From Candidatus Poribacteria bacterium (GTDB lineage: Bacteria; Poribacteria; WGA-4E; GCA-2687025): a stretch of 7,338 nucleotides of DNA. A program made the position numbers and the translations under genes. A model generated the notes under the pieces. It did not search any database and was not told where the DNA came from. It saw only the letters and a program-made list of their open reading frames with translations. Of this stretch, positions 5,946 to 7,338 are shown piece by piece (position 1 is the stretch's first letter; every line of letters begins with the position of its first letter). The stretch covers positions 1 to 7,338 of the forward strand of contig JAQBWJ010000099.1 of NCBI GenBank assembly GCA_027625215.1, read 5' to 3'.

Positions 5946-7325
5946 TCAGCCGTCCGCGCTGCTTTCCGCTCCAATTGCGACAAAATTCGTCTCATTGACC
6001 GTCCACCGACCCCAAATGAACGCCGCCAAACCAACCAACACGGTCGCCAGACACGCCGCTCCAAAGACGCCATATAAGCCATACCATTTCGCCCCGACAT
6101 AAGCGAGCGGCAAGTTTAGCCCAATCATCCTCCCGAACGCCAACGCCGCCGACCGAAACGGTAGGTGGAGCGCGTTGAAAACGTTGCTGACGACCATAAT
6201 GACGCCTTGCAGCCCGTAACTGATCGGAACCATCCACAAGAATAGGCGCACCGTATGGATCACGTCGGGGTTCTTGTCGAACAGGCGAGCGATGGGCGTC
6301 GCAAACAGAGCGAGCAACATGGCGACGAACAGTCCCCAACCCATCGCAAAGCGGTTCGCGTACATCGCTCCGTCTCTCACACGGTCGTGTTTGCCTGCTC
6401 CCCAGTTCTGCGCGACGTAGGGAGCGATCACAAACGACAACGCCATGACGACCGTCAGCGCGAACGTCTCGATGCGCGACGCGACGCCGAATCCCGCGAC
6501 CGCTTCCTTCCCGAACACAGCGACGATCCCCGTGAGGATTGCCGTCGTCATCGGGACAATCAGGTTGGTGCCCGCCGTCGGAAGCCCGATGTGGAGGATG
6601 TCTTTCCACGCGCGCATCATGTCTCGCATCTTAGGGATTTCACACGAGATCATCTTGTCGCGGTAATAGAGGACCCACATGGCGAAGACCAACGTGAAGG
6701 CGCGTGAGATCACCGTTGCAAGCGCGGCTCCCGCGATCCCCATGCGCGGCGCAAACTCCCACCCGAAGATCATCAACGGATCGAGCGCGAAGTTGAGAAG
6801 CGCCGCGACGAGCATCATAATACCGGGCGTTTTCGTGTCGCCCGTTGCGCGAATGATGTTGTTCGCGGTCATCGGGACGATCAGGAAGATGATGCCCGCG
6901 TACCAAACGGTCATGTAGTCGCGGATGTGTATGAGGACTTCGGGACTCGCACCCATCGCGGTAAACATCGGGTCGATGGTGAAATACCCCGCGATGAGCA
7001 ACGCCCCGACAATGGCGACGGATAGAATCAGCGCGTCCGTCGAGAGACGTTGAACGCGACGGTGATCGCCGGTGCCGATAGCGCGCGCAATCACCGCCGT
7101 CGCCCCCGTGCCAATGCCCATTGAGATGCTGCCGATGATGAACACAATCGGAAAGGAGAATCCCATCGCGGCGAGCTCGTCCGTGCCGAGTCGCGCGACG
7201 AAGAATGTGTCGACCAGATTGAAGGCGAAAATGGCGAGAATTCCGAGAATCATCGGAAGCGTTCGGTCGATGAGCAGCGGTATGATCGCGCCATCGGTGA
7301 ATTGCCGCGCCTTTTGTGCCTGCAT
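5946..7325 (-). CDS. MATE family (NorM-like) multidrug/toxin exporter
   Basis: An inner-membrane antiporter of the MATE family that exports drugs or metabolites in exchange for Na+ or H+. The protein has 459 residues, the usual length, with about twelve hydrophobic segments in two six-helix halves (first half roughly 20-220, second half from about 245). NLVDTFFVARLGTDELAA at 36-53 is the helix-1 family signature and holds D39, matching the conserved cation-coupling Asp of NorM proteins. RATGDTKTP (159-167) is the conserved loop after helix 4, and VSNVFNALHLP (379-389) is its second-half counterpart. The basic loop around 221-241 separates the halves. The start ATG is preceded by AGGGGA on the - strand (7330-7335). 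Only 13 bases upstream of the start are in the window, so its promoter is unseen. It is followed after 12 bases by the ROK kinase gene in the same frame. Substrate and ion specificity cannot be read from the sequence. Confidence 0.94.
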   Translation of the reverse strand: MQAQKARQFTDGAIIPLLIDRTLPMILGILAIFAFNLVDTFFVARLGTDELAAMGFSFPIVFIIGSISMGIGTGATAVIARAIGTGDHRRVQRLSTDALILSVAIVGALLIAGYFTIDPMFTAMGASPEVLIHIRDYMTVWYAGIIFLIVPMTANNIIRATGDTKTPGIMMLVAALLNFALDPLMIFGWEFAPRMGIAGAALATVISRAFTLVFAMWVLYYRDKMISCEIPKMRDMMRAWKDILHIGLPTAGTNLIVPMTTAILTGIVAVFGKEAVAGFGVASRIETFALTVVMALSFVIAPYVAQNWGAGKHDRVRDGAMYANRFAMGWGLFVAMLLALFATPIARLFDKNPDVIHTVRLFLWMVPISYGLQGVIMVVSNVFNALHLPFRSAALAFGRMIGLNLPLAYVGAKWYGLYGVFGAACLATVLVGLAAFIWGRWTVNETNFVAIGAESSADG

Positions 7326-7329
7326 CGCT

Positions 7330-7335
7330 TCCCCT
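7330..7335 (-). promoter_or_regulatory. Ribosome binding site of the MATE gene
   Basis: On the - strand AGGGGA lies four bases before the MATE start ATG (7325-7323). It supports this start even though only 13 bases upstream are available. Confidence 0.55.
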
Positions 7336-7338
7336 GTT

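Overview
The window is a densely packed piece of a bacterial chromosome, GC-rich by eye, with seven genes, one of them cut by the left edge. There are no RNA genes, insertion sequences, CRISPR arrays or phage parts, and no gene-free stretch exceeds about 85 bases. The mix of an NTF2-like fold protein, a PhyH-family dioxygenase, a medium-chain dehydrogenase without zinc ligands and an M19 dipeptidase recalls Poribacteria or Latescibacterota-like genomes, where PhyH proteins are numerous. This taxonomic guess is inference from gene content only.

Layout: from the left edge to about 4960, five complete genes and the cut one run on the + strand: the 3' part of an NTF2-like protein, hisG (ATP phosphoribosyltransferase, long form), coaE (dephospho-CoA kinase), an M19 membrane-dipeptidase-type metallopeptidase, an MDR-superfamily oxidoreductase and a PhyH-type Fe(II)/2-oxoglutarate dioxygenase. 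Gaps are 22, 10, 84, 32 and 22 bases, so one long operon or two (with a new start in the 84-base gap before the dipeptidase) are both possible. On the - strand, reading in from the right edge, a MATE exporter is followed after 12 bases by a ROK-family sugar kinase. The two blocks converge with only 5 bases between the PhyH and ROK stop codons.

Functionally, hisG and coaE are housekeeping steps (histidine and coenzyme A synthesis) standing apart from their usual pathway partners. The dipeptidase, dehydrogenase and PhyH dioxygenase look like a small accessory catabolic or modification group: the dioxygenase could create a hydroxyl group that the dehydrogenase oxidises, but the substrate cannot be read from the sequence. 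The ROK kinase and MATE exporter form a second, tightly coupled pair.

The most distinctive non-obvious signal is at two gene junctions, hisG/coaE and MATE/ROK. At both, the downstream gene has no good Shine-Dalgarno sequence, and a tiny ORF of 4 or 5 codons starts at the upstream gene's stop codon and ends with a TGA overlapping the downstream ATG (ATGA). The junctions that have a good Shine-Dalgarno lack this arrangement. It may be a stop-restart relay for translational coupling, or chance. Otherwise the window is ordinary, and I see no defence system or other clearly new machinery.
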